A DNA stretch of 49,031 bases from Arthrobacter globiformis NBRC 12137 (GCF_000238915.1 NZ_BAEG01000096.1:1-49031); one strand, 5' to 3'; positions 1 to 7,332 are shown, counted from the stretch's first letter. The notes: generated by a model not told the origin, from the letters alone. Made by a program: numbers and translations.

Positions 1-816
1 ACCCTCACCGGACTGCACGGCGTCGAACGCGAAAAGGTTGTGCATGCCCAGGATCCAGCCGCAGAACCCCACGGCCATGAACAGCCCGATCTTGGTCCTG
101 GTCACCGGCACACCCACCGCGCGGGCGGCGTTCGCGTCGCCGCCGGCCGCGAAGATCCAGTTGCCCATCCGGGTGCGCAGCAGCACCCACGAGGCCACCG
201 CCACCAGCGCGATCCAGATGAACACCGTGATTTTGACCTCCACCCCGCCCAGCGTCACCGAGGAGGCGAAAATGGCCTGGGCCGAAGAGAAGCCGTCCAT
301 GTTGGAGATCGACGGCGAGGATACGGACCCGCCGATAAGCCGGGTCAGGCCCAGATTCAGGCCGGTCAGCATCAGGAACGTGGCAAGGGTGACGATGAAG
401 CTGGGCAGCTTGGTCTTGATCAGGATCCAGCCGTTAATGAAGCCGATGCCCAGCGAAACGACCAGGGCCAGGCCGACGCCGACCCACACATTGGTGCTGA
501 AGTACCAGCTGAACAGGGACGCCGTCAGGGCAGAACTGATCACCGCGACACCGGTGGACAGGTCAAACTCGCCGCCGATCATCAGCAGTGACACGCCCAC
601 CGCCATGATGCCGATGGTCGAGGAACCATACAGCACCGTGGCGAACGCATTCGGCTGGATGAAAGTCTGGGACACGGATGCGAAAAACACGAACAGCACG
701 ATCGCGCCGACAAGGGCGCCCACTTCGGGACGGCCAAGCAGCTTCTGCAGCGGATTGCGCCGGCCGACACGTTCGTCGGTCACCGCCGGCTTGGTAATGG
801 TCGGGGTCATGGTCAT
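1..816 (-). CDS. Sugar ABC transporter permease, RbsC-like (partial, C-terminus beyond window)
   Basis: Inner-membrane permease of a ribose/xylose/inositol-type ABC importer. Reading from the ATG at 816 gives an open frame of 272 codons that is still open at base 1, so the C-terminus is missing. The translation has a short cytoplasmic N-terminus followed by alternating hydrophobic helices, and contains the BPD_transp_2-type stretch with GVSLLMIGGEFDLSTG at about residues 75-90. A second ATG at 810 is possible. It lies downstream of the substrate-binding lipoprotein on the same strand, with a hairpin in the 56-bp gap. The ATPase is not in view and is probably further left. The family call is firm; the substrate is unknown, although the dehydrogenase and isomerase neighbours suggest a polyol or sugar. 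Confidence 0.9.
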   Translation of the reverse strand, partial: MTMTPTITKPAVTDERVGRRNPLQKLLGRPEVGALVGAIVLFVFFASVSQTFIQPNAFATVLYGSSTIGIMAVGVSLLMIGGEFDLSTGVAVISSALTASLFSWYFSTNVWVGVGLALVVSLGIGFINGWILIKTKLPSFIVTLATFLMLTGLNLGLTRLIGGSVSSPSISNMDGFSSAQAIFASSVTLGGVEVKITVFIWIALVAVASWVLLRTRMGNWIFAAGGDANAARAVGVPVTRTKIGLFMAVGFCGWILGMHNLFAFDAVQSGEG

Positions 817-833
817 TGGAATGCTCCTTGCTG

Positions 834-861
834 CCCGGTCCGGCGTCTCCGCCGGACCGGG
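834..861 (-). promoter_or_regulatory. Intercistronic hairpin between binding protein and permease
   Basis: Perfect 12-bp inverted repeat (834-845 with 850-861) around a TCTC loop. It lies between the stop of the binding-protein gene (873) and the start of the permease (816), with no T-run on the minus-strand 3' side. In ABC operons such stems often protect the upstream message or attenuate the downstream genes, so the binding protein is made in excess. That role is inferred. Confidence 0.6.
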
Positions 862-872
862 CTGGCGGGCTG

Positions 873-1868
873 CTAGCGGATACCCTGCTGGGCGAAAGTG
901 AGGGCGTTGGCTGCTCCGGCCTTGTCCACGATGGTGGGGCCGGTCAGGACGGGCTGGCCGCCGCCGAGTTTGAAGCCGCCGCGCTTGGCCTGCCACAGCG
1001 CGTCCACCGAGCCGTACCCCTGCAGCCATGGCTGCTGGTCGACGGTGAACTCGACGGCGCCGTCGGCAATCTTCTGGGCCAGCTCGGCGTTCATGTCAAA
1101 GGAGGCCACCTTGGCCTTGCTGCCGGCCGTGGTCACCGCCTTGAGGATGGTCAGGGTGTACGGCGCACCCAGCCCGATGATGACGTCTGCATCGGCGGTG
1201 GCCTGCAGTTTGGCCGTCACGGTGGAGGACACCTGGGTCATGTCCGTACCCTGCACGTACAGGATCTCGGTTGCCGGAACCTTCGACTTCACACCTGCGC
1301 AGCGGGCTTCAAGACCGACGTGGCCCTGTTCCTGGATGACGCAGACGGGGTGCTTGAGTCCGAGGGAGTTGAGTTTGTCGCCCACCGCTTCACCGGCGAG
1401 TTTCTCATTGGAACCAAAGTGCGTGAAGGCGCCCAGCTGCGCGAAGACAGACTCGCCGGCATTGAGGCTCACCACAGGAATGCCGGCATCTGTAGCTTTC
1501 CTCAGGGCGTCCTTCAGGGCGTCCGGCTTGGCCAGGGTCACTGCGATGCCGTCCACCTTCTGGTCCACGGCCTGCTGGATCAGCTGGGCCTGACGGCCGC
1601 CTTCAGGGTCCGAGGTGTACAGCAGCTCAACGTTATCTTTGGCCGCGGCTTCCTCAGCGCCCTTGCGGACAATGTCCCAGAAGGTGTCTCCGGGAGCGGC
1701 GTGCGTGATGAGGGCGACCTTGATACGCGGCGTCGACGCGGCCTGGCCGCCGGCCCCGGCATCTGCGTTCTCCGCTGGCCTGCCTCCGCTGCTTGAGCAA
1801 GCGCTGAGAGCCATCATCGGCACGACGGCGGCAACCAGCGCCGCCTTCCGCCATGAAAATTTCTTCAC
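873..1868 (-). CDS. Sugar ABC transporter substrate-binding lipoprotein
   Basis: Periplasmic-binding-protein type 1 (RbsB-like) lipoprotein of 331 residues. The GTG at 1868 is chosen because GGAGA sits about 5 nt upstream and because it gives a clean lipoprotein signal: KKFSWRK, a hydrophobic core, then the lipobox LSAC at about residue 22-25. The mature protein has the two-lobed pattern of this family, with a repeated KVALI...GDTFWDIVRKGAEEAA opening and a D-A-x-I-P-V-V-S-L-N segment. It captures the sugar outside the membrane and passes it to the permease. A dedicated promoter lies upstream, so it can be expressed separately from the isomerase/dehydrogenase genes. Ligand not determinable by eye. 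Confidence 0.92.
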   Translation of the reverse strand: MKKFSWRKAALVAAVVPMMALSACSSSGGRPAENADAGAGGQAASTPRIKVALITHAAPGDTFWDIVRKGAEEAAAKDNVELLYTSDPEGGRQAQLIQQAVDQKVDGIAVTLAKPDALKDALRKATDAGIPVVSLNAGESVFAQLGAFTHFGSNEKLAGEAVGDKLNSLGLKHPVCVIQEQGHVGLEARCAGVKSKVPATEILYVQGTDMTQVSSTVTAKLQATADADVIIGLGAPYTLTILKAVTTAGSKAKVASFDMNAELAQKIADGAVEFTVDQQPWLQGYGSVDALWQAKRGGFKLGGGQPVLTGPTIVDKAGAANALTFAQQGIR

Positions 1869-1935
1869 CGAAAATCTCCTTTGATCCGGACTCCGGCCGC
1901 GCCACGTCGCAGCGGCCGAAATGTTGATATCTCCG

Positions 1936-1964
1936 ATCATCGTGACTCGGATCACTCTTGTCAA
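1936..1964 (-). promoter_or_regulatory. Promoter of binding-protein gene with LacI-type operator in the spacer
   Basis: On the minus strand a perfect -35 TTGACA (1964-1959) is followed after 17 nt by GATGAT (1941-1936). The spacer holds a 14-bp inverted repeat with central CG, GTGA-ctCGga-TCAC (1942-1955), the geometry of LacI-family operators. Binding there would block polymerase. The divergent LacI gene at 4043 is the obvious candidate, but this site differs from the sites beside that gene. Confidence 0.55.
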
Positions 1965-1969
1965 TGTTT

Positions 1970-1985
1970 GTCCTAACATTAGGAC
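1970..1985. promoter_or_regulatory. 7-2-7 palindrome upstream of the -35
   Basis: GTCCTAA-CA-TTAGGAC is a perfect inverted repeat with 7-bp arms, 6 bp upstream of the TTGACA box of the binding-protein promoter. Its position would suit an activator or a second regulator. The right arm continues as TAGGACGATAAT, which weakly resembles the TAGAACGATCTA sequence beside lacI, so it may also be a degenerate LacI site. Confidence 0.4.
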
Positions 1986-2006
1986 GATAATAGTTTTATC
2001 CCCTGG

Positions 2007-2801
2007 CTATCCCACCAGGAAGGCCTCCCGGAACGCCGACAGCGACTGATCCCCCGCCGCCAGTCCCGGCCCACCCGAGGCACCCGCTTCCAGTCCAATG
2101 ACGCCCGCGTAGCCGACGTCGGCGAGCGCCCCTGCTACGGCGCTGTAGTTGATCTCCCCCGTTCCAGGCTCGAACCGGCCCGGGACGTCGGCTACCTGGA
2201 TTTCCCCGATCCACGGCAGAGCTGCACGGACCAGCTCAATCAGGTTTCCTTCGCCAATCTGGGCATGATAGAGATCCAGCATCATCCGTACGTGCGGGTG
2301 GCCGACGGCGGACACCAGCGCCAGGGTGTCCTTGGCGCGGGCCAGCGGTATGCCCGGGTGATCCAGGGCCGTATTGAGGTTTTCCAGCGCAAAGACGACG
2401 CCGTGCCGTTCACCGAGCCGGCCCAGCCTCTCCAGGGTGCGGAGGCCGGTTAGCCACATTTGCCCGGTGGAGCGGTGGAGCGGCCGCACGGCGGCCCCGC
2501 CGTCGCCAAGTTCCGCCGGATGCACCACCATTCGCTCGATACCCAGCTCCAGCGCCGCCGGGATGAGGTTCTCCGCCGATTCAACAACCCGGTCCGCGTT
2601 GGCCGGATCAATGAGGCTGCCGCCAAAGTAGCCGCTCATGGAGGAAAAACGGGCGCCTGTTGCGGCCAGTGCTGCAATGTCCCGGTTCCGCGTGTCCCAG
2701 AGTTCCACCTCGAACCCCTGCTCATGAATGCGCCGCACCCGCTCGATGAGGGGCAACTCGCCGTAGATCATCTCGGCGCATGCTGCCAGCCGGAAGCTCA
2801 T
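2007..2801 (-). CDS. Hydroxypyruvate isomerase-like TIM-barrel (sugar phosphate isomerase/epimerase)
   Basis: AP-endonuclease-2-fold isomerase of 264 residues. The metal/catalytic positions of the Hyi family are visible: E140 in ALENLN, D176 and H179 in LDLYHAQ, the signature around residues 200-219 ending EPGTGEINY, and E238 in GLEAG. The enzyme should interconvert an aldose/ketose or 2-keto acid/semialdehyde pair. Start ATG 2801 overlaps the stop of the dehydrogenase gene by 4 bp (ATGA), so the two are translationally coupled. Context points to oxidation of a sugar or polyol by the dehydrogenase followed by isomerisation. The exact substrate is open; Hyi-fold proteins also act in inositol and tartronate pathways. 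Confidence 0.85.
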   Translation of the reverse strand: MSFRLAACAEMIYGELPLIERVRRIHEQGFEVELWDTRNRDIAALAATGARFSSMSGYFGGSLIDPANADRVVESAENLIPAALELGIERMVVHPAELGDGGAAVRPLHRSTGQMWLTGLRTLERLGRLGERHGVVFALENLNTALDHPGIPLARAKDTLALVSAVGHPHVRMMLDLYHAQIGEGNLIELVRAALPWIGEIQVADVPGRFEPGTGEINYSAVAGALADVGYAGVIGLEAGASGGPGLAAGDQSLSAFREAFLVG

Positions 2802-3934
2802 GCGCCCTGACCCGTGAAGTGCTGTCCCGCCAGCTGCAGCTCCGGCTCGGCCGCCTGCAGATGTGCCACAGCCGAAACGTCCACCGGCAGGCCGGTCTCG
2901 TGCGACCGGATGGCCGCTAGAGCCACGGCGAGCGCGTTGCGGGCATCGACGCCGCCCGGAACCGCCTTTCCGCCCGGTGCGCGTCCGGCCCGCCGGGCCG
3001 CAATGCCGTCGACGAACCGGGCGAGCTCCGCGGTATATGCGTCATGGAAGAGATCGATGTTCAGCCGCACGGTGTCCGAGGCAATGCCCGCGGCTGTGTA
3101 GCTCACGGCGTTTGATGCCCGCGGCCCGCCTGCACTGACCATGCCGGCCGATCCGAAGACTTCGCCCCGCACGTCGTAGCCATACAGGGCATTAAAGTTG
3201 GCTTCGGCCACCGCGATGGCCCCGTTGCTGTAGGTGACCGTGACCACCGCCGTATCCAGCAGGCCTCCGGCTTTCGCTTCGGGGGCGACGAGGGCGTCAG
3301 CCACTGCATGCACCTTCAGCGGAACCGCGCCCGGGTTCAGCCAGTTCAGGGTGTCGAAATCATGGATCAGCGTTTCCAGGAAGATCGTTCCGGGCGCAAT
3401 CCGCTCCGGGACGGCGATTCCGGCCGCGGTGCCCGGGTCCCGGGTGAGGGACCGCAGGAGCTGCGGAGTACCTACTGCGCCCTCGTCGATAAGTTTCCTC
3501 GCGGCGGCGAAGTCTGCAGCGAAGCGCCGGTTGAAGCCAAACTGGACATTAACCCCGGCGGCCTCTGCAGCGGCCAGCGCCTCGTCCAGTTCTTCAACAG
3601 TGCGGCCGCCCGGCTTTTCGCAGAATACGTCTTTCCCGGCCCGGGCCGCAGCCGCGATCAGGCCGGAATGGAATCTTGCCGGCGATGCCACCAGGACCCC
3701 ATCAATGTCGGGGTCGTTGATCACGTCCGCTGGATCTGCCGTGATTCTGGCGACGCCGAGCTTGCCCGCCAACGCCTTGGCGGCGGGAAGCGCGGGGTCA
3801 GCGACGGCATCCAGCCGCGCATGCGGAATTCGGAGGGCCACTGACTCGGCGTGGAAGGCACCGATCCAGCCGGCTCCGATCAGGCCGAGCCGGACGGGGC
3901 GGCTGCCGGCGGCGGGCTGCTGAATATAGGTCAT
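2798..3934 (-). CDS. Gfo/Idh/MocA-family oxidoreductase (inositol dehydrogenase-like)
   Basis: NAD(P)-dependent dehydrogenase of 378 residues. The Rossmann motif GAGWIG is at residues 20-25, the family CEKP motif at 105-108, and a downstream LIHDFDTLNWL segment carries the H-D pair expected near the catalytic site. ATG 3934 has AGAAGGA about 8 nt upstream. It is the first gene of the minus-strand unit, followed by the isomerase with a 4-bp overlap. The intergenic region shared with the divergent lacI gene carries two copies of a LacI-type operator, so repression by that regulator is likely. Substrate is probably a polyol or sugar such as myo-inositol; this is inference from family and neighbours. 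Confidence 0.88.
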   Translation of the reverse strand: MTYIQQPAAGSRPVRLGLIGAGWIGAFHAESVALRIPHARLDAVADPALPAAKALAGKLGVARITADPADVINDPDIDGVLVASPARFHSGLIAAAARAGKDVFCEKPGGRTVEELDEALAAAEAAGVNVQFGFNRRFAADFAAARKLIDEGAVGTPQLLRSLTRDPGTAAGIAVPERIAPGTIFLETLIHDFDTLNWLNPGAVPLKVHAVADALVAPEAKAGGLLDTAVVTVTYSNGAIAVAEANFNALYGYDVRGEVFGSAGMVSAGGPRASNAVSYTAAGIASDTVRLNIDLFHDAYTAELARFVDGIAARRAGRAPGGKAVPGGVDARNALAVALAAIRSHETGLPVDVSAVAHLQAAEPELQLAGQHFTGQGA

Positions 3935-3956
3935 GAATCATCCTTCTTCTCAGGCT

Positions 3957-4017
3957 TCTAGATCGTTCTAGTGAACTGATCGTGGCACAGCTTTTAGCTT
4001 CTGTCTAGATCGTTCTA
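3957..4017. promoter_or_regulatory. Two identical LacI-type operator sites between divergent genes
   Basis: The 14-mer TCTAGATCGTTCTA occurs at 3957-3970 and again at 4004-4017, 47 bp apart in the same orientation. Each contains the near-palindrome TAGAT-CG-TTCTA with central CG, as expected for LacI-family repressors. The right copy abuts a TATAGACT -10-like sequence of lacI (autoregulation); the left copy overlaps the core promoter region of the dehydrogenase gene. Two sites allow cooperative or looped binding. Confidence 0.7.
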
Positions 4018-4042
4018 TAGACTGCTGGCAGGAGGGAGGAAC

Positions 4043-5041
4043 ATGACTGAACAGCAACGGCGCCCCACCCTGATGGACGTCGCCGAAGCGGCCGGCGTTT
4101 CACGGGCACTGGTTTCCATCGTGATGCGTGGCGCGCCCGGCGCGGCAGAAGCCACGAGACAGAAAGTGCTCGACGCCGCACGCGAACTCGGCTACCGGCC
4201 GGACAGCCGTGCGCGGCTGCTGCGCAGTACCCGGACCAAACTCCTGGGCCTCAGTTTCTCCACAGCCCACGCGTTCCACGCCGAAATTGTGGACGCGGCA
4301 TACGCTGAGGCCGGCGCTAAAGGCTACGAACTCGCACTGGGCGGCGTCACCAGTGGCAGGCCCGAGGCCCGGACCATCGAGGCCCTGTTGGATTTCGGGT
4401 CCGAGGCGCTGATCCTGATCTCGCCAACACTCAGCAGCGACGAACTGGCACGGTATGCCAGTCAGGTGCCGGTGGTGAGCCTCCTCCGGAACGACGTCGG
4501 CGACGCCACCGATTCCGTGAGCAGTGATGATTACGCGGGCATCCGGATGGCGGTGGAGCACCTGGTGTCCCTGGGGCACCGGAGGATCGTCCATATCGAC
4601 GGCGGTTCCGCGGTCTCCGCCGAACCGCGCCGGTCTGCCTTCCGGGCGGAGATGGAACGCCGTGGCCTGGAGCCGGCCATCATTGCCGGGGGCGCGATGG
4701 AGGAAGACGGGATGACCGCTGGCAATTCCCTGGGCCCGGTCATGCCGACCGCCGTCATCGCCTTCAACGACAGGTCAGCCCTCGGGGTCATCGAGAGCCT
4801 CCGGGCACAGGGGCAACGGGTCCCGGCAGATGTGTCAGTGCTGGGCTACGACGACAGCCAGTTCGCACGGCTCAGCTATGTCCAGCTGTCCTCGATCAGC
4901 CAGGACGCGCCACAGCTTGCCGCCGCGGCCGTGGACCGCGCCGTGGCGCGGATTGAAGGAACCCAGTCGGCCGGGCATGTCGTGCGGACCCCGCATCTGG
5001 TGGCACGCAGGACCACTGCAGCTCCCCCTGCCGGCGGGTAG
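4043..5041 (+). CDS. LacI-family transcriptional regulator
   Basis: Repressor of 332 residues. The N-terminal helix-turn-helix with TLMDVAEAAGVSRALVS is at residues 9-25, followed by the hinge helix and a periplasmic-binding-protein-like sensor domain; the C-terminal LGYDDSQFARL segment is typical of the family. ATG 4043 is preceded by a strong AGGAGGGAGGA. It is divergent from the dehydrogenase-isomerase unit and shares with it two copies of a candidate operator. It probably senses the sugar handled by this cluster. The stop codon lies in the loop of a small hairpin (5032-5047). Confidence 0.93.
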   Translation: MTEQQRRPTLMDVAEAAGVSRALVSIVMRGAPGAAEATRQKVLDAARELGYRPDSRARLLRSTRTKLLGLSFSTAHAFHAEIVDAAYAEAGAKGYELALGGVTSGRPEARTIEALLDFGSEALILISPTLSSDELARYASQVPVVSLLRNDVGDATDSVSSDDYAGIRMAVEHLVSLGHRRIVHIDGGSAVSAEPRRSAFRAEMERRGLEPAIIAGGAMEEDGMTAGNSLGPVMPTAVIAFNDRSALGVIESLRAQGQRVPADVSVLGYDDSQFARLSYVQLSSISQDAPQLAAAAVDRAVARIEGTQSAGHVVRTPHLVARRTTAAPPAGG

Positions 5042-5047
5042 CCGCCG
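5032..5047 (+). terminator. Small hairpin with the lacI stop codon in its loop
   Basis: CGGCGG-GTAG-CCGCCG: perfect 6-bp GC stem whose GTAG loop contains the TAG stop of lacI (5039-5041). No T-run follows. It may end or stabilise the message; it is short, so confidence is modest. Confidence 0.4.
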
Positions 5048-5053
5048 ATACCG

Positions 5054-5084
5054 GGAATGGGCCTCGGGCTAGGAATTGGCCTCG
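5054..5084. repeat. 13-bp direct repeat at the 3' end of the marR gene
   Basis: The last coding bases of the marR gene (5072-5084 on the plus strand) are repeated at 5054-5066 with one mismatch and an 18-bp period, just beyond its stop (5069-5071). It looks like a duplicated gene end. Confidence 0.6.
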
Positions 5085-5554
5085 ACGGCCAGCCCGGTGT
5101 CGGCGCTGGCAACGATGGCGTTGGTCTCCGGCGACGCGAAGCGCTTAGCCAGCTCCCGGACCACAGCCTGAAGTTCCTGGCGGAGCAGATCCGGGTCAAT
5201 GGACGCTGCGGCGAGGACCGACCGTTCCATGTCTGCTGCAGCCATGACGGCTTCAGTGCCCCGCTCCGTGAGCGATACGACGTGGCTGCGCCGGTCCGAC
5301 GTGCTGCGCTGGCGCACAATATGCCCGTGCGACTCGAGGCGGCTCAGCGTTTTGCCCATGGTCTGGGCCTGCACCCGGACAAGCTGGGCCAGCTGCGCCT
5401 GCGTCATGGGGCCACTGTTGTAGAGCACCTCGATGGCGATAACGCCGGCATGGGTCAGGCCGATGGCGCCCAGCTTCTCGTTCCATGAGTGCTCAACAAG
5501 GCGGGCCGCCGTGGACAAGAGACGCCCTGTGGGCCAGCGATCCATATCAGGCAT
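5069..5554 (-). CDS. MarR-family regulator divergent from bcp
   Basis: Winged-helix regulator of 161 residues with the MarR pattern: TQAQLAQLVRVQAQTMGKTLSRL recognition region at about 51-73, then the wing with TSDRRSHVVSLTERG. It has no cysteine, so it is not a thiol-switch OhrR-type sensor despite facing a peroxiredoxin gene. ATG 5554 is preceded by a TATACT -10 ending 7 nt upstream, so the transcript is probably leaderless and begins at or next to the ATG. The promoter overlaps a palindrome shared with bcp, implying autoregulation and control of bcp. Ligand unknown. Confidence 0.88.
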   Translation of the reverse strand: MPDMDRWPTGRLLSTAARLVEHSWNEKLGAIGLTHAGVIAIEVLYNSGPMTQAQLAQLVRVQAQTMGKTLSRLESHGHIVRQRSTSDRRSHVVSLTERGTEAVMAAADMERSVLAAASIDPDLLRQELQAVVRELAKRFASPETNAIVASADTGLAVEANS

Positions 5555-5561
5555 AGCACCA

Positions 5562-5608
5562 AGTATAACTAAGCCTGATTAGTACCCGACACGAAGCCTT
5601 ACTAAGCT
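5562..5608. promoter_or_regulatory. Divergent marR/bcp promoter with shared MarR-type operator
   Basis: Minus strand: -10 TATACT at 5567-5562, 7 nt before the marR ATG. Plus strand: TTAGTA (5579-5584), 18-nt spacer, TAAGCT (5603-5608) upstream of bcp. The inverted repeat ACTAA-N6-TTAGT at 5568-5583 touches both promoters, and a further ACTAA half-site lies at 5601-5605. One MarR dimer could control both genes. Confidence 0.5.
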
Positions 5609-5640
5609 GTCATGTCCCGCACCAAAACAAGGAGACAACG

Positions 5641-6120
5641 TTGGCTGAAAAACTTACGCCCGGCGACACCGCCCCCGCCTTCACACTGAAGGACGCTACG
5701 GGAGCGGACGTGAGCCTCAGCGATTACCGCGGCCGGAACACCATAGTTTATTTCTATCCGGCCGCCGCCACGCCCGGATGCACCAAGCAGGCCTGCGACT
5801 TCCGGGACAGCCTGGCATCCCTTCAGGCTGCCGGCTACGAAGTGCTGGGGATTTCGCCTGACCCGGTGGGCAAGCTGGCCAGTTTCGCCGACGCCCAGGG
5901 CCTCACCTTCCCGCTCCTGTCGGACGAGGACCATGCAGTTGCCGAGGCCTACGCCGCGTGGGGCGAGAAGAAGAACTATGGCCGGACCTACGAGGGCCTC
6001 ATCCGTTCCACCGTGGTGGTGGACCCGGACGGCAAAGTTGCCGTAGCCCAGTACAACGTCCGGGCTACCGGGCATGTCGCCAAGCTGCGCAAGGACCTCA
6101 AGCTCGAAGAGGTTGGATAA
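5641..6120 (+). CDS. bcp: Peroxiredoxin, thiol peroxidase Bcp/PrxQ type
   Basis: Thioredoxin-dependent peroxidase of 159 residues reducing H2O2 and organic hydroperoxides. Start is TTG 5641, with AAGGAGA 6 nt upstream. The active-site segment FYPAAATPGCTKQACDF gives peroxidatic C47 and resolving C52, the five-residue spacing of PrxQ/Bcp enzymes with an intramolecular disulfide. Length is normal for the family. It is divergent from the MarR gene and shares its operator region. No terminator is obvious directly after it; the tRNA-Leu gene starts about 130 bp downstream. Confidence 0.95.
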   Translation: MAEKLTPGDTAPAFTLKDATGADVSLSDYRGRNTIVYFYPAAATPGCTKQACDFRDSLASLQAAGYEVLGISPDPVGKLASFADAQGLTFPLLSDEDHAVAEAYAAWGEKKNYGRTYEGLIRSTVVVDPDGKVAVAQYNVRATGHVAKLRKDLKLEEVG

Positions 6121-6248
6121 CCCTGCGCCTGACAGACTGGCCGCACCTGCCGCAAGGACCGCACAGGTGACGGTACAATTGAGGCTGGCATCCGCCGTCG
6201 TACGTTTCCTGCTGCTGACAGCACGCAGGGCGCACCAGGCGGGGCCGG

Positions 6249-6330
6249 GCGCGAGTGGTGAAATTGGCAGACACGCAGGATTTAGGTTCCTGTGCCTTCG
6301 GGCGTGGGGGTTCAAGTCCCCCCTTGCGCA
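6249..6330 (+). tRNA. tRNA-Leu (anticodon UAG)
   Basis: Class II tRNA of 82 nt. The acceptor stem GCGCGAG (6249-6255) pairs with CTTGCGC (6323-6329; one G-T), with discriminator A at 6330. The anticodon stem CAGGA/TCCTG flanks loop TTTAGGT with anticodon TAG at 6283-6285. A long variable arm and a T-loop GGGGG-TTCAAGT-CCCCC follow. CCA is not encoded. A TACAAT at 6174-6179 may be its -10. Confidence 0.95.
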
Positions 6331-6342
6331 CAACAGCAAATG

Positions 6343-6382
6343 AATGGGGAAATCCCGGGCTACGGCCCGGGATTTCCCCATT
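6343..6382 (+). terminator. Strong terminator after tRNA-Leu
   Basis: Perfect 18-bp inverted repeat (6343-6360 with 6365-6382) around a TACG tetraloop of the stable UNCG class, starting 13 nt after the tRNA and followed by TAA. It is longer than most actinobacterial terminators and has little T-run. The A/T bases at its ends would make it work in either direction. Confidence 0.85.
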
Positions 6383-6478
6383 TAACCGGCCACTGCCAAC
6401 GGGCGCCCACGAGGCCGCCGAAAAATCTTTCCAGGTTCACCCATCCGCTGCCGCCGACCAGGCGAATACCCAGTGAGA

Positions 6479-6510
6479 CACCGGCCACCTGTCCAACAAC
6501 CCGGCCGGTG
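6479..6510 (+). promoter_or_regulatory. Inverted repeat upstream of fasciclin gene
   Basis: CACCGGCC (6479-6486) and GGCCGGTG (6503-6510) form 8-bp arms around a 16-nt loop, 79 bp before the fasciclin start. It could be an operator or leader stem. No clear -10/-35 pair was recognised in the 259-bp gap 6331-6589. Confidence 0.35.
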
Positions 6511-6589
6511 CCCCACAGTCGGAAAGGATCGCCGGGAGACGCCATACCCCCTGCGGTCCCGTTCATCGGCACAACTAAGGAGAACCGAA

Positions 6590-7261
6590 ATGCAGTCTTT
6601 CAAGCGCTCAACCTTCACCGTCGCAGGCGTTGCAGCCGCCGCTCTGCTGAGCCTCACCGCCTGCGGCGGCTCCGCCGGCACGTCCAGCAGTTCGTCGGCC
6701 GCCGCCGAGCCGTCCGCCTCCAGCATGGCGCCATCACCGTCTGAGACATCGGCGGCGGCTATGGATCCGGCCGCCAACCTTGCCGGGCCCGGCTGTGCCG
6801 ACTACGCCAAGCAGGTTCCCAGCGGCAAGGGTTCCGTCGCAGGCATGGCCCTGGATCCCGTGGCCGTCGCCGCCTCGAACAACCCGTTGCTGAAGACGCT
6901 GACCGCCGCGGTCTCCGGCAAGCTGAACCCGAAAGTCGATCTCGTTGACACGCTGAACGGCAGCGAGTTCACGGTGTTCGCGCCGGTTGACGACGCTTTC
7001 GCCAAGGTCGATGCGGCAACGATCGAGACCCTCAAGAAGGACGACGCCCTGTTGAGCAAGATCCTCACCTACCACGTGGTCCCGGGCCAGGTCACTCCGG
7101 ACAAGATCGTTGGCACGCACAAGACCGTGCAGGGCGGATCGGTAACCGTGACCGGCACCAAGGATGCCCTCAAGGTGGACGGCGCCAACGTGATCTGCGG
7201 CGGCGTCCAGACGGCGAATGCCACCGTTTACCTCGTGGACTCGGTGCTGATGCCGAAGTAG
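6590..7261 (+). CDS. Fasciclin (FAS1) domain lipoprotein
   Basis: Surface lipoprotein of 223 residues. ATG 6590 is chosen because AAGGAGA is 6 nt upstream and the product begins with a lipoprotein signal peptide ending LTAC. A Ser/Ala-rich linker follows to about residue 60, then one FAS1 domain with the H1 motif FTVFAPVDDAFAK and the H2-side YHVVPGQV segment. It resembles mycobacterial MPB70/MPT83. The family acts in adhesion or matrix contact; the precise role is unknown. Monocistronic: tRNA terminator before, double hairpin after. Confidence 0.92.
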   Translation: MQSFKRSTFTVAGVAAAALLSLTACGGSAGTSSSSSAAAEPSASSMAPSPSETSAAAMDPAANLAGPGCADYAKQVPSGKGSVAGMALDPVAVAASNNPLLKTLTAAVSGKLNPKVDLVDTLNGSEFTVFAPVDDAFAKVDAATIETLKKDDALLSKILTYHVVPGQVTPDKIVGTHKTVQGGSVTVTGTKDALKVDGANVICGGVQTANATVYLVDSVLMPK

Positions 7262-7272
7262 ATACTGACCCT

Positions 7273-7332
7273 GGCCCGGGACCCGTCCCGGGCCAAGACC
7301 GCGGTCCGCACCCGAGGGTGCGGACCGCGGTC
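7273..7332 (+). terminator. Tandem double-hairpin terminator after fasciclin gene
   Basis: Two consecutive perfect stems: 10 bp (7273-7282/7285-7294, loop CC) and 16 bp (7297-7312/7317-7332, loop CGAG), followed by CTTT. Both arms of the larger stem contain the self-complementary sequence GACCGCGGTC. Starts 11 nt after the stop. Confidence 0.85.

Noticed and set aside
38..901. Long plus-strand open frame opposite the ABC permease
   Set aside because: It mirrors the permease codon pattern on the other strand; its product has no family features and the minus-strand reading gives a clear transporter with signature motifs.
6121..6248. Additional small RNA or second tRNA before tRNA-Leu
   Set aside because: No cloverleaf or long stem found; only a possible TACAAT -10 at 6174-6179.
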